The position numbers were made by a program, and so were the translations under genes. DNA of 64,000 nucleotides from Caldilineae bacterium (GTDB lineage: Bacteria > Chloroflexota > Anaerolineae > Epilineales > Epilineaceae): the NCBI GenBank assembly GCA_020634625.1, contig JACKBJ010000015.1, forward strand, positions 1-64,000. The letters are read 5' to 3'. Positions within the stretch are counted from its first letter, which is position 1. Each line of letters begins with the position of its first letter. The notes beneath the pieces are model-generated. The model was not told where the DNA came from, ran no database searches, and saw only the letters and a program-made list of their open reading frames with translations. Of the stretch, positions 49,599 to 60,965 are shown piece after piece.

Positions 49599-51640
49599 GC
49601 CCGATTCAGGTCCTCAAGATCGGCGGCCACCAGCTGGACGACGCCAGCTTCCTGGCCGGCCTGGCCCGCCACGTGGCCCGGGCCGCCGGCCCGATCGTGA
49701 TCGTGCATGGCGGGGGCCGGGCCATCGCCGAAGCCCAGGCGCGCTACGGCCTGGTCGAGCGCAAGGTCGAGGGCCTGCGCGTGACCGATCCGCTGACCAT
49801 GCAGGTGGTCGAGATGGCCCTCTCGGGCCACGCCAACAAGCGCATCGTCGCGGCGTTGATGGCGGCCGGCGTGGACGCCATGGGCCTCTCGGGCATCGAC
49901 CGGGGACTCCTGCGCGGCCGGCTCAAGACGCATGCCGAAGCCGATCTGGGCCGGGTCGGCACGATCACGGCCGTGCGCGCCGGCGTCCTGCTGGCGCTGC
50001 TCGAGGCCGGCGTGACGCCGGTCGTTTCGCCGGTCACCCTGGCCGACGACGGCCAGGCCTGCAACGTGAACGCCGACGAGGCGGCCGCCGCGGTAGCCCT
50101 GGCGCTTGGCGCGGCCAGCCTGGACTTCGTCTCGGACGTGCCGGGGGTGCGCGACGCCGCCGGCCAGCCGCTGGCCCGCCTGACGCCCGAGGCGGCCGAG
50201 GCCGGCATCGCGGCGGCCACGATCCAGGGCGGCATGGCGCCCAAGGTCCGGGCCGCCCTCGCCGCGCTGGCCGCCGGCCTGCCCCGCGTGCGCATCCTCG
50301 ACCTCGCCGGCCTGGCCGATGGGGGCGGGACGCTCCTGGCGTCGGCGTCCGCCGGGACCCCGACCGACGGCGAAGCCGCCGGCCCGTCGGAAGGCGCGCC
50401 GGACGAAGCCCGGCCCCCCGAGGACGGCCGCATCGACCCGGCGGCCGAGCAGGTCGATGGCGCGGCGATCCTCGCCGCCGAGAAGGCCCACCTGCTCGGG
50501 GTCTACGCCCGGGTGCCGGTTCTGCTGATGCGCGGCCGCGGGATGCAGGTCTGGGATGCCGACGGCCGGCGCTACCTCGACTTCACGGCCGGCATCGCGG
50601 TCAACGCGCTGGGCCACGGCGACCCCGAGTGGGCGGCGGTGGTGGCCGACCAGGCCGGCCGGCTGACCCATACCAGCAACCTCTTCAGCAACCTGCCGAT
50701 GGTCGCCCTGGCCGAGCGCCTGACGCGCAGCAGCTTCGCCGAGCGCGTCTTCTTCGCCAACTCGGGCACCGAGGCCAACGAGGCGGCGATCAAGCTGGCC
50801 CGCAAGGCCGGCCAGGCCGGAGCGGCCGGTCCGCGCACGCGGATCGTCGCCTTCAGCCATGGCTTCCATGGCCGCAGCATCGGCGCGCTCTCGCTCACCT
50901 TCAACCCGGCCTATCGCGAGCCCTTCGGCCCGCTCCTGTCGGAGGTTCGCTTCGCGCCCTACAACGACGTCCGCGCGGCCTGGACCGCCATCGACGACAC
51001 GGTCTGCGCCGTCTTCGTCGAGCCGGTGCAGGGCGAGGGCGGGGTCCGCGCGGCCGAGCCGGAGTTCCTGCGCGCCCTGCGCGAGGTCTGCGACCAGACC
51101 GGGGCGCTGCTGGTCTTCGACGAGGTCCAATGCGGCCTCGGCCGCAGCGGTCGGCTCTGGGCCCACGAGCACTACGGGGTGGTTCCGGACCTGCTGACGG
51201 CGGCCAAGCCCTTGGCCGGCGGTCTGCCCATCGGCGTCCTGCTGGCCTCGGCCGGCGTCGCCGATGTGCTGCAGCCCGGCGACCACGGCAGCACCTTCGC
51301 CGGCGGCCCGCTGGTCTGCCGCGCCGCCTGCCAGGTCTTCGACCGGGTGACCGCGCCCGGCTTCCTCGAACGGGTGGCCGATGTCGGCGCCCACCTGCGC
51401 GAGCGCCTGGGCGCGCTCGAGGATCCGCGCATCGTGGAGATCCGCGGTCTGGGCCTGCTGCTCGGGCTGCGGCTGAGCCAGCCGGCCGCGCCGATCGCGA
51501 CCGCCGCCCGCGAGCGCGGCCTGCTGGTCCTGACCGCCGGCAAGGACGTGCTGCGGCTGGCGCCGCCGCTGATCGCCAGCCGCGACGACGCGGACCGGGC
51601 GGTCGACATCCTCGCGGCCTGCCTGGCCGAGGCGGGCTGA
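49595..51640 (+). CDS. argBD: Fused acetylglutamate kinase / acetylornithine aminotransferase
   Basis: 681 residues, one uninterrupted frame. Residues 1-248 are acetylglutamate kinase: LKIGGHQLDD, IVIVHGGGRAIAEAQARYG, CNVNADEAAAAVA and the IQGGMAPKVRAAL end segment. A Gly/Ala/Glu/Pro linker covers about 250-292. Residues 295-681 are a class III aminotransferase: YLDFTAGIAVNALGHGDPEW, FFANSGTEANEAAIKLARK, LLVFDEVQCGLGRSGRLWAHE and PLP lysine K538 in TAAKPLAGGLPIG. The protein would do steps 2 and 4 of arginine synthesis. argC, step 3, is the preceding gene. Usually these are separate genes; I know of no standard argB-argD fusion. No frameshift is needed to read it. Overlaps the GNAT gene by one base. 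Confidence 0.92.
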   Translation: MSPIQVLKIGGHQLDDASFLAGLARHVARAAGPIVIVHGGGRAIAEAQARYGLVERKVEGLRVTDPLTMQVVEMALSGHANKRIVAALMAAGVDAMGLSGIDRGLLRGRLKTHAEADLGRVGTITAVRAGVLLALLEAGVTPVVSPVTLADDGQACNVNADEAAAAVALALGAASLDFVSDVPGVRDAAGQPLARLTPEAAEAGIAAATIQGGMAPKVRAALAALAAGLPRVRILDLAGLADGGGTLLASASAGTPTDGEAAGPSEGAPDEARPPEDGRIDPAAEQVDGAAILAAEKAHLLGVYARVPVLLMRGRGMQVWDADGRRYLDFTAGIAVNALGHGDPEWAAVVADQAGRLTHTSNLFSNLPMVALAERLTRSSFAERVFFANSGTEANEAAIKLARKAGQAGAAGPRTRIVAFSHGFHGRSIGALSLTFNPAYREPFGPLLSEVRFAPYNDVRAAWTAIDDTVCAVFVEPVQGEGGVRAAEPEFLRALREVCDQTGALLVFDEVQCGLGRSGRLWAHEHYGVVPDLLTAAKPLAGGLPIGVLLASAGVADVLQPGDHGSTFAGGPLVCRAACQVFDRVTAPGFLERVADVGAHLRERLGALEDPRIVEIRGLGLLLGLRLSQPAAPIATAARERGLLVLTAGKDVLRLAPPLIASRDDADRAVDILAACLAEAG

Positions 51641-52209
51641 TGGCCAGCCTGCCGCGGCCGCTGAGCGCGACGGTCGACCTGGCGAGCGGACCGCTGGCCA
51701 TCCGGCCGGCGAGCGCGGCCGACGTCGCGGCCATCGCCGAGCTGGTCCGCCGCCACGCCCGCATCGGCAACGTGCTGCCCCGCGGCGAGGACAACATCCG
51801 CGAGACCCTGGCCGACTGGGTGGTCGCCGAGCGGGACGGCGGCGTGGTCGCCTGCGGCTCGCTGTGGGTCTATGGCCCGCACCTGGCCGAGGTCCGCTCG
51901 CTGATCGTCAGCGAGGCGGCCCAGGGCGACGGCATCGGCGGCCGCATCGTGACCGCCCTGGAGGCCGAGGCGCGGCGGCGCGGCATCGACAAGCTCTTCA
52001 CGCTGACGCGGGCCGTCGGCTTCTTCGAGCGCCAGGCCTTCACGATCACCGACAAGGAACGCTTTCCGGAGAAGGTCTGGAAGGACTGCCAGCTCTGCCC
52101 GCTGAAGGACGACTGCGACGAGACGGCCATGATCCGGCCGCTCGGCACCGCAGCGCTGGGCGATCCGCCGCCGGGCACCGATTCCGCCGCGGGACGGGCC
52201 AGGCCATGA
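51640..52209 (+). CDS. GNAT N-acetyltransferase, probable short N-acetylglutamate synthase
   Basis: 189 residues; ATG 51640 shares a base with the previous TGA. The GNAT fold shows LAIRPASAADVAAIAELVRR, LAEVRSLIVSEAAQGDGIGG, where the acetyl-CoA pyrophosphate loop (Q/R-G-x-G-x-G/A) reads QGDGIGG, and FFERQAFTITDKERFPEKVW. The end DCQLCPLKDDCDE holds paired Cys typical of short ArgA-like synthases found in arginine operons. It lacks the amino-acid kinase domain of classical ArgA. It would make N-acetylglutamate from glutamate and acetyl-CoA to prime the cycle that ArgJ then sustains. Overlaps argJ by 4 nt. Confidence 0.85.
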   Translation: MASLPRPLSATVDLASGPLAIRPASAADVAAIAELVRRHARIGNVLPRGEDNIRETLADWVVAERDGGVVACGSLWVYGPHLAEVRSLIVSEAAQGDGIGGRIVTALEAEARRRGIDKLFTLTRAVGFFERQAFTITDKERFPEKVWKDCQLCPLKDDCDETAMIRPLGTAALGDPPPGTDSAAGRARP

Positions 52210-53480
52210 ACCCCGACCCCCACCGCATCGATCCGGCCGGCCTGATCACCGCACCGGCCGGCTTCCGCGCCGGCGCGCTGGCCTGCGGCTTGAAGGCTTC
52301 CGGCAACCTGGACCTGGCGCTGTTGCTGGCCGATGCCAGCTGTCCATCGGCCGCGCTGTTCACCCGCAACCGGGTGGCGGCGGCGCCGGTGATCCTCGGC
52401 CGCGAGACCCTGCCGGAAGGCGCCGGCCGGCTGCGGGCGGTGCTGATCAACGCCGGCAACGCCAACGCCTGCACCGGCGAGCGCGGGCTGGCCGACGCCC
52501 GGGCGATGCGGGCCGGCGCGGCGGCGCTGGCCGACTGCCCTCCGGAGGAGGTGCTGGTCCTGTCGACCGGCGTCATCGGCGTGCCGCTGGACATGGCCAA
52601 GGTCGAAGCGGGCCTGGCCGGGCTGCCGGCTCGGATCGGCCCGGCCGGCGGGCGCGACCTGGCGCTGGCGATGATGACCACCGACACGCGGCCCAAGCAG
52701 GCGGCGCTGGCGCTGGACCTGCCCTCGGGCGCCCGGATTCAGCTGGCCGGCGCGGCCAAGGGCTCGGGCATGATCCACCCGGACATGGCGACCATGCTGG
52801 CCCTCGTCACCACCGATGCGCAGCTCGAGCCCACGCGCCTGGCCGCCTGCCTGCGCAGCGCCGCCGACCGCAGCTTCAACCGCATCTCGGTCGACGGGGA
52901 CACCAGCACCAACGACGCGCTGGCGATCCTGGCCAGCGGAGCCTCGGGGCATGCGATCGACCCGCGAGGGGCTGCCGGCGCCGCCGACCTGGCCGCCTTC
53001 GAGGCCGGCCTGACGGCGCTGTGCCAGCACCTGGCGCGGGCCATCGTCCGCGACGGCGAAGGCGCCAGCCGGCTGGCCGTCGTGCGCGTGACGGGTGCCG
53101 CCAGCGCCGCCGAGGCGCGGCAGGTGGCCAATGCCATCGCCACCTCGCCCCTGGTCAAGACGGCCCTGGCCGGCGCGGACCCCAACTGGGGGCGGATCGT
53201 GGCCGCGGCCGGCCGGGCCGGCGTGCCGATCGATCCGGCGCGCATGGCGCTCGACGCGGCCAGCGGCTTCGTCGAGGCGGGCGATCCGGGCGGCGCCTGG
53301 CTGCGGCTCTTCGAGGCCGGCACCCCGAGCGCCTTCGGCGAAGCGGAGGCCGCCGCGATCTTCGCCGCCCCCGAGCTGACCCTGCGCCTCGGCCTGGGTC
53401 TGGGCGCGGCCGAGGACGAGGTCTGGACCTGCGACCTGACGGCGGACTACGTGCGGATCAACGCCGACTACCGGACCTGA
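52206..53480 (+). CDS. argJ: Bifunctional ornithine acetyltransferase / N-acetylglutamate synthase
   Basis: 424 residues. Landmarks: GFRAGALACGLKASGNLDLAL, INAGNANACTGERGLADA, VLSTGVIGVPLDMAKV, and AKGSGMIHPDMATMLAL. In ArgJ the Thr of this last segment is the autoproteolysis site and nucleophile, giving alpha and beta chains. GADPNWGRIVAAAG is conserved too. It transfers acetyl from N-acetylornithine to glutamate, recycling the acetyl group; whether it also uses acetyl-CoA is not clear from sequence. Last gene of the operon, with a hairpin 5 nt after the stop. Confidence 0.96.
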   Translation: MNPDPHRIDPAGLITAPAGFRAGALACGLKASGNLDLALLLADASCPSAALFTRNRVAAAPVILGRETLPEGAGRLRAVLINAGNANACTGERGLADARAMRAGAAALADCPPEEVLVLSTGVIGVPLDMAKVEAGLAGLPARIGPAGGRDLALAMMTTDTRPKQAALALDLPSGARIQLAGAAKGSGMIHPDMATMLALVTTDAQLEPTRLAACLRSAADRSFNRISVDGDTSTNDALAILASGASGHAIDPRGAAGAADLAAFEAGLTALCQHLARAIVRDGEGASRLAVVRVTGAASAAEARQVANAIATSPLVKTALAGADPNWGRIVAAAGRAGVPIDPARMALDAASGFVEAGDPGGAWLRLFEAGTPSAFGEAEAAAIFAAPELTLRLGLGLGAAEDEVWTCDLTADYVRINADYRT

Positions 53481-53484
53481 GGCA

Positions 53485-53524
53485 GAAGCCGTCGTCGCGG
53501 GCTTGCGCTCGCGACGGCGGCTTC
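53485..53524. terminator. Hairpin between convergent argJ and gyrA
   Basis: 15-bp arms (53485-53499 and 53510-53524, starting GAAGCCG and ending CGGCTTC) with one mismatch and a 10-base loop. No U-tract on either strand. Probably a shared termination or 3'-end-stabilising structure. Confidence 0.55.
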
Positions 53525-53579
53525 CGCAGCGGGTCGGATCGAGGTCCCGACGCCCGGTCGATGCGGCCGGATTCGGCGC

Positions 53580-56210
<2,631 letters not shown>

Positions 56211-56248
56211 GGGCTCCTCGCTGTTGCCGGGGTCGGTTCAACCGGTTA

Positions 56249-56257
56249 AGTATAGCA
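56249..56257 (-). promoter_or_regulatory. Extended -10 promoter of gyrA
   Basis: TGCTATACT on the minus strand (56257-56249). Start near 56242, leader about 32 nt with GAGGAG before ATG 56210. The -35 is not evident, as is common with extended -10 promoters. Confidence 0.6.
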
Positions 56258-56310
56258 GCGAAGCCCCGTCGGACGGGCATTCCAGCGCTGCGTCCCGATG
56301 GCCGATCGGC

Positions 56311-57069
56311 TCAGCGAAGCGGCGCCGGATCCTCGGTCGCGACCGCCCGGTCGAGCATCTCCTGCAGCGAGCTGCCGGTCTCGGCGTCGCGCCAGGTCTG
56401 CCCGCGGAAGTCCCACTCGAAGCGGTGCTCGATGGCCCAGACGATCATCGACTCGTCGTTCCAGAGCGTCGAGTTCGGACAGCTTCCGGGCCAGGGGCCG
56501 CAGCGGAACTCCGCCAGGTCGATGCCGCATCGCTCGACCCGCTGCGGATCACAGCCGTCCCGCGTGCAGATCCGCTGCCACCGACAGGCGCCCGGGCAAT
56601 CGCCGGCCGCGCTCGGCTCGGCCGGGATCCAGTCGCTGCAGAACCGACCGTCGGCGCGTTGGGCGAAGATCGGGGCACCCCCCGCCGCGCCGCCGTCGGG
56701 CACGATGCCGGGCTCGACGGAATACTGGCCGGCCACGGCGCCCGAATCGCCGATCGACATCGCGGTCTCGGGGGATGCGGGCCCCGGCAAGGCCGGCGAG
56801 CCGAGCAGGAAGCGCAGCAGCCCAAGGCCCAGGATCACCAGCATGCCCAGCGAAGCGTACATCCGGGTCCGCCTCAGCTCGCTCTCGCGCTGCTCGATCT
56901 CGATCGAGCGCTGCTGGAGCTTCGCGCGCAGCGGCGGTCCGTAGTCCTTCAGCACGTTGACCAGATAGGTCACGTCCTCGTTGTAGGCCCGGTGCCAATC
57001 GGTATCCGGCTCCGCACCCTCGCTGCGGAGCCGGTGCAGCCGTGCCTCGATGTCCCGTTGTTTCGACAT
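56311..57069 (-). CDS. Single-pass membrane protein with Cys-rich outer domain
   Basis: 252 residues. The cytosolic part (1-68) is charged and partly coiled-coil (LQQRSIEIEQRESELRRTRM). One membrane helix covers about 70-88 (YASLGMLVILGLGLLRFLLG). The outer part has a Gly/Ala/Pro spacer, then eight Cys within about 60 residues (between FCSDW and SCPNS), enough for four disulfides. The C-terminus reads SMIVWAIEHRFEWDFRGQTW. No family is recognised. It ends 101 bases before the gyrA start on the same strand; gyrA has its own promoter in that gap. Confidence 0.7.
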   Translation of the reverse strand: MSKQRDIEARLHRLRSEGAEPDTDWHRAYNEDVTYLVNVLKDYGPPLRAKLQQRSIEIEQRESELRRTRMYASLGMLVILGLGLLRFLLGSPALPGPASPETAMSIGDSGAVAGQYSVEPGIVPDGGAAGGAPIFAQRADGRFCSDWIPAEPSAAGDCPGACRWQRICTRDGCDPQRVERCGIDLAEFRCGPWPGSCPNSTLWNDESMIVWAIEHRFEWDFRGQTWRDAETGSSLQEMLDRAVATEDPAPLR

Positions 57070-57120
57070 GCCCCTAGCCCATCCCTATGGCGTGCACGCT
57101 AGCGTGGAATGACCCCGACG

Positions 57121-57209
57121 CCCTTGACCGGCAAGGGTTGTCAAGTACCGGCTTGACCCTTCGCGAAACACGAGTACCCTACGGGGCAGTATCCGGTAAG
57201 AACTTACCG
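57121..57209. promoter_or_regulatory. Inverted repeats upstream of the small HTH gene
   Basis: CCCTTG/CAAGGG (57121-57137) and CGGTAAG-AA-CTTACCG (57194-57209, perfect 7-bp arms) lie between the divergent genes starting at 57069 and 57260. TTGACC at 57152-57157 followed by TACCCT after about 16 bases is a weak promoter candidate. They may be operators of the HTH protein encoded next door. Confidence 0.4.
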
Positions 57210-57259
57210 TTGGCGGGCATGGACCCAAGCGGATCGTGCGACTCAGGGAGCGTTGGTAG

Positions 57260-57679
57260 ATGGCTACGGACACGACACGGCTGAAGGAACGATTCGCATC
57301 CGCCGGGCTCGAGCGCTACGAGCTCGATCTGGCGCTCGAGCTGGCCGAGCAGGCCGCGGCGCGCAAGATCCCGCTCGAAGACATTCCGGCCCTCGCCCGC
57401 AACCTCGACCGCATCGACTGGGACGCCATCCTTGTCCGGGTCGACGGCGCCGCCGAGATCATCGGCGTGGATGTTCGACAGGTCGGCAACCTGATCAAGT
57501 CGGACTTCGAGTGGATCGCGCCGACGATCTGGCTCCGCAACGACCAGGGCAACACCGTCACCCGACTCTGGCTCGGCGCCAAGGTCAAAGCCTTCGCGCG
57601 CATGCGGCTTCGCCGCCAGGATCCGCGGGTGCTGGGCTGGCTCAAGCGCAAGCGCCGCGACTCCGCCCGGGTCCGCTGA
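57260..57679 (+). CDS. Small predicted HTH protein
   Basis: 139 residues. The N-terminal half is helical and acidic (ERYELDLALELAEQAAARK). The second half reads ILVRVDGAAEIIGVDVRQVG and later TRLWLGAKVKAFARMR, which resembles AlpA/MerR-like helix-turn-helix modules (AEI-GV-x-x-x-V as helix-turn-helix, then Leu-Trp and a Val-rich last helix). The C-terminus is strongly basic (LKRKRRDSARVR), consistent with nucleic-acid binding. ATG 57260 has a weak GGTAG-like site. No partner genes; the 289 bases after it show no gene. Confidence 0.6.
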   Translation: MATDTTRLKERFASAGLERYELDLALELAEQAAARKIPLEDIPALARNLDRIDWDAILVRVDGAAEIIGVDVRQVGNLIKSDFEWIAPTIWLRNDQGNTVTRLWLGAKVKAFARMRLRRQDPRVLGWLKRKRRDSARVR

Positions 57680-57968
57680 AGCCAGCGCGCGCCGCCTTGG
57701 GCCCGGGCGGCAAGTCCGGCGAAGGGCGGGGTCCCCGAAGCCGGTCGAGCCTTGGGCTCGCCAGGATGGCCGGGGGATCCAGACGGTCTTCTGCATGGGC
57801 TTCATGGACTTCCGGTCATAGACGGATCCAGGGCGCGGCCGGCCGGGTCGGCGGGTCGGGATGCTCCGAATCCCGGCGACCGGCGTCGCGCATGCGCCTT
57901 GGACATCCTATCTGCGCCGTTTCGTCACGTCAAGCGAAATCCCGCCTCACTTCCCGATCGCGCATTCA

Positions 57969-60743
57969 TCAGGAACCCTGGCGCCGTTGGGCCAGGAAGG
58001 GCAGGTGAATCCGCCCCGCCACGTCGGTGCCAGCCTTGCGGGTGGGCGTTCGCTCGACGGTCGCCGTCGCGCTGGCCCGACCGGTGAGGGTGGCGGTGGG
58101 CGTGGCCGTGGCCGGTCGTGGCGTGGGGGTGGCCGGCGGCCGCACCACGGTCGTCGGCGTCGCCGCCGCCGCCTTGGGGTCGTAGCGCATGATGCCCCAG
58201 CCTTCGGTGCCCACCCAGACCTCGCCACCCGGTGCGACGGCGATGACCGAGACGTCGTTGGCCGTCACCAGGCTGTTCGCCGGCGCCAGCGAGACCGGCT
58301 CGCTGGCCGGATCGGGCGTTGCGTAGATGTGCAGTCCGGCAAGCTCCCGGTCCTCGCGCCAGCTGTCCGGCGTGGCCGAGTCGCGCGCCGCTCCGCCGCG
58401 GCTGGTGCCGACCCAGACCCGGCCCTCGGCGTCGCGCGCGATGCTGCGCACCATGCCGCCGCGCGCGAGGAGGCGGTGGGTCCAGCTGTCGCCGGCACCC
58501 AGGTTGATCGGCGCCGGCCAGTAGGGTCGCTGATTGACCAGGTCGGCCTGCGACATGGCCCGGCTGCCGTAGGCGCCGACCCAGGCCCGCCCATCCCCGT
58601 TGCCCATGACGCTCATGGCCTCGGCGTAGATGGTGCCGGAGGCGAAGCTCTCCAGCCCCTGGCGCGTGTCCGACTTGGTCCAGCGATCGGCGGCGATGTC
58701 GTAGCGCGCCACGCCGCCCCCGACCAGGCGCCCGCCGGGCGAGCCCATGGAATCCGGCAGGGTCTGATGATGGGCCGAGCTCACCCAGACCTCGCCGGCC
58801 GCACAGTCGACGTCGATGTCGGTCGTGTTGTTGGAGGCCAGGGTCGGGAACTCGAAGTGGCGCCACTGGTCCTGCGTGCGCTGGTGTACCGAGGCACCCG
58901 GCGTGAGCTGATCGACGCCGCCGCCCCAACCCTCGGAGCGGTTGCCGGTACCGACCCAGACCGAACCATCACAGCCGGCGGCCAAGGCCGAGACGCTGGC
59001 GTCGCGCAGCCCGGCGCTCGCACCGCCGGTGTTCTCGATGTTGCGCAGGGTCCAGGCCTCGCCGTCGAAGACGGATAGGCCGCCGTTCTCGTAGACCCGC
59101 TTGCTCGCGTTCCAGATCGTCTCCAGGCTGCCGAACCAGACCCGGTCGCCCTGGGGCAGCACGGCGTGCACGTTGTTGCCCGCCAGCCCGGTCCATGGCG
59201 CCTTGCCGTCGGCGTCGGTGTTCTCCATCGTGAACTGTCGCCAGCTGTCGTCGCCGAGCCCCAGGGTGCCGGCCGTGTCGAGATCGGCCACGCCCGCGCC
59301 GAAGAGCGGCTGGTTCAGGCTGCCGGTTGCGATCCAGACATGGCCGTCCCAGCGCGAGCCGGCATCGCCGAAGCCGATGTCGCTGATGAAGTTGGTCGGC
59401 GGGGCCTTGTCGGTCAGCAGGGGCTGGCCGATGGTCAGGTCGAAGAGCCCGATGGGGCCGATGCCGCCGGCGCGTCCCAGCTCCGGGCCGGTGCCGACCC
59501 AGGCGGTCCCGCCGCCGATCGTCAGGGCCTGGACCCGCTCGCGCGGCAGACCGTCGGCGGTGGTGAAGGAGTCGCCCCGATCGAAGTTCCAGACGTCGTC
59601 GCGCCGGATCGTCGGGGTGCCCTTGTGGTCGAGCACGGTCACGCCGCCTCGGCTGCGTCCGACCCAGACCGTGTTCGCCAGGTCGGGATCGTCGGCCGGA
59701 CCGACCGCGATGGCCTCGACCGTATCGCCCACCGGCCGGTCGGGCATCTCGAAGCGTCGCGAGATGTCGTCGGGGATGCGTTCGCGCGTGGCGTCGAAGA
59801 AGAGCAGACCTCGGCCCTGGATCGCCGCCCAACCCCGATCCTGGGCATCGATCGCGATGGCCTGGATGTTGCAGGTGACGGTGACCTGGACATCCTGGCA
59901 GCTGGTGCCGTGCCAGGTGTCGTCACCCATGTCCGGCGTGCCGGCCGTGTCCAGATAGCTGATGCCGCCATGCACGCGCTGCCAGTAGGGCGGATCGTCC
60001 GGGTCCGGCGCCTGAGCCAGGATCCAGTGCGGGCCCGTGCCCACCCAGAGCCCGCCGGTGCTGGTCAGCGCGAGCGCGTTGACGTTGTCGGAGACCAGAC
60101 CCAGCCGCTCGCTGCCGTCCGGCGCGCCGATGAGCGTGCTGGCGTAGGTGATCGGCTCGGCCCACAGATCGTCCTCGAAGTCGGGCGTGCCGGCGGTGTC
60201 GAGCCGACCGACGCCGCCCTCCGACCAGGCGCCCGTGGCCGAGTCCTGCAGCTGGGCGCCGCCGACCCAGACCAGGTTGCCGTCGATGGCCAACGCGCGC
60301 AGATCGTCGGAAGGCAGGCCTCCGGCCGTGTTCTCTCGGGTATAGGTGTGCCAGACGTCGTCGGCCAGATCGGCGGTGCCGCCGTCGTCCACCACCCCGA
60401 GGCCGCGCGAGGTGGCGACCCAGACCCGACCGTCGTCGCCGACGGCCAGATCCCGAACCGTGTTCGAGGGCAGAGGCTGCTGCGGCGCCAGGATCTGCAC
60501 ATAGCTGCCCTCGGTCGGATCCCAGCGCACCAGGCCACCGGCCCGGGTTCCAGCCCAGAGCACGCCCTCCGACCAGACCAGGGCCAGGATGTCGTCGCCG
60601 TTGGCGATCGTGGCCCAAGCACCGCCGTCGAGGCCGTCCAGCGGACGCGCCCGCGTTCCCTCCGGCGCGACGCGGCCCAGCAGCAGGCCGAGGAGCGCGA
60701 TCGCGAGCAGCGCTCGAGCAGCCGATCCCGGTGTCATCTGCAT
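57969..60743 (-). CDS. Secreted two-component-type propeller (Reg_prop-like) protein
   Basis: 924 residues from ATG 60743, with GAGGTGAT upstream. The signal peptide ends near residue 26 (ALLAIALLGLLLGRVA). The body is built of repeats with VWVGTxxGG-type strands (VLWAGTRAGGLVRWD, GRVWVATSRGLGVVDDG, VWVGRSRGGVTVLD, AWVGTGPELGR and others). The segment LDTAGTPDxxDDxW recurs about five times with variation. This indicates one or two seven-bladed beta-propellers as in the sensor domains of hybrid two-component systems, but no kinase is attached. The tail is a Thr/Pro linker ending GRIHLPFLAQRRQGS. Extracellular; ligand unknown. Divergent from the deacetylase gene. Confidence 0.82.
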   Translation of the reverse strand: MQMTPGSAARALLAIALLGLLLGRVAPEGTRARPLDGLDGGAWATIANGDDILALVWSEGVLWAGTRAGGLVRWDPTEGSYVQILAPQQPLPSNTVRDLAVGDDGRVWVATSRGLGVVDDGGTADLADDVWHTYTRENTAGGLPSDDLRALAIDGNLVWVGGAQLQDSATGAWSEGGVGRLDTAGTPDFEDDLWAEPITYASTLIGAPDGSERLGLVSDNVNALALTSTGGLWVGTGPHWILAQAPDPDDPPYWQRVHGGISYLDTAGTPDMGDDTWHGTSCQDVQVTVTCNIQAIAIDAQDRGWAAIQGRGLLFFDATRERIPDDISRRFEMPDRPVGDTVEAIAVGPADDPDLANTVWVGRSRGGVTVLDHKGTPTIRRDDVWNFDRGDSFTTADGLPRERVQALTIGGGTAWVGTGPELGRAGGIGPIGLFDLTIGQPLLTDKAPPTNFISDIGFGDAGSRWDGHVWIATGSLNQPLFGAGVADLDTAGTLGLGDDSWRQFTMENTDADGKAPWTGLAGNNVHAVLPQGDRVWFGSLETIWNASKRVYENGGLSVFDGEAWTLRNIENTGGASAGLRDASVSALAAGCDGSVWVGTGNRSEGWGGGVDQLTPGASVHQRTQDQWRHFEFPTLASNNTTDIDVDCAAGEVWVSSAHHQTLPDSMGSPGGRLVGGGVARYDIAADRWTKSDTRQGLESFASGTIYAEAMSVMGNGDGRAWVGAYGSRAMSQADLVNQRPYWPAPINLGAGDSWTHRLLARGGMVRSIARDAEGRVWVGTSRGGAARDSATPDSWREDRELAGLHIYATPDPASEPVSLAPANSLVTANDVSVIAVAPGGEVWVGTEGWGIMRYDPKAAAATPTTVVRPPATPTPRPATATPTATLTGRASATATVERTPTRKAGTDVAGRIHLPFLAQRRQGS

Positions 60744-60890
60744 TCCATCACCTCGATAGCGGTCCCACGAAGCATCCTGGCATTCATGGCGATGCCGAGT
60801 ATTGTAGACGCAACCGGAGCGGATGCGTCACGGCCGATCCGCGTCGAGCGGCGCCCGACGGCCCTCGGCGAGGGCTCGCGCCGGCACCGA

Positions 60891-60899
60891 TGCTAGAAT
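60891..60899 (+). promoter_or_regulatory. Extended -10 promoter of the deacetylase gene
   Basis: TGCTAGAAT at 60891-60899 (TGn plus TAGAAT); start near 60906, 60 nt before ATG. A minus-strand TACAAT (60806-60801) could serve the propeller gene. Confidence 0.55.
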
Positions 60900-60965
60900 T
60901 CGAGCGGTCCATCCCGACCGAATCCGGGGCCGCCGGGCGGCCCGCGCCCTGTCCAACGAGGCCGC

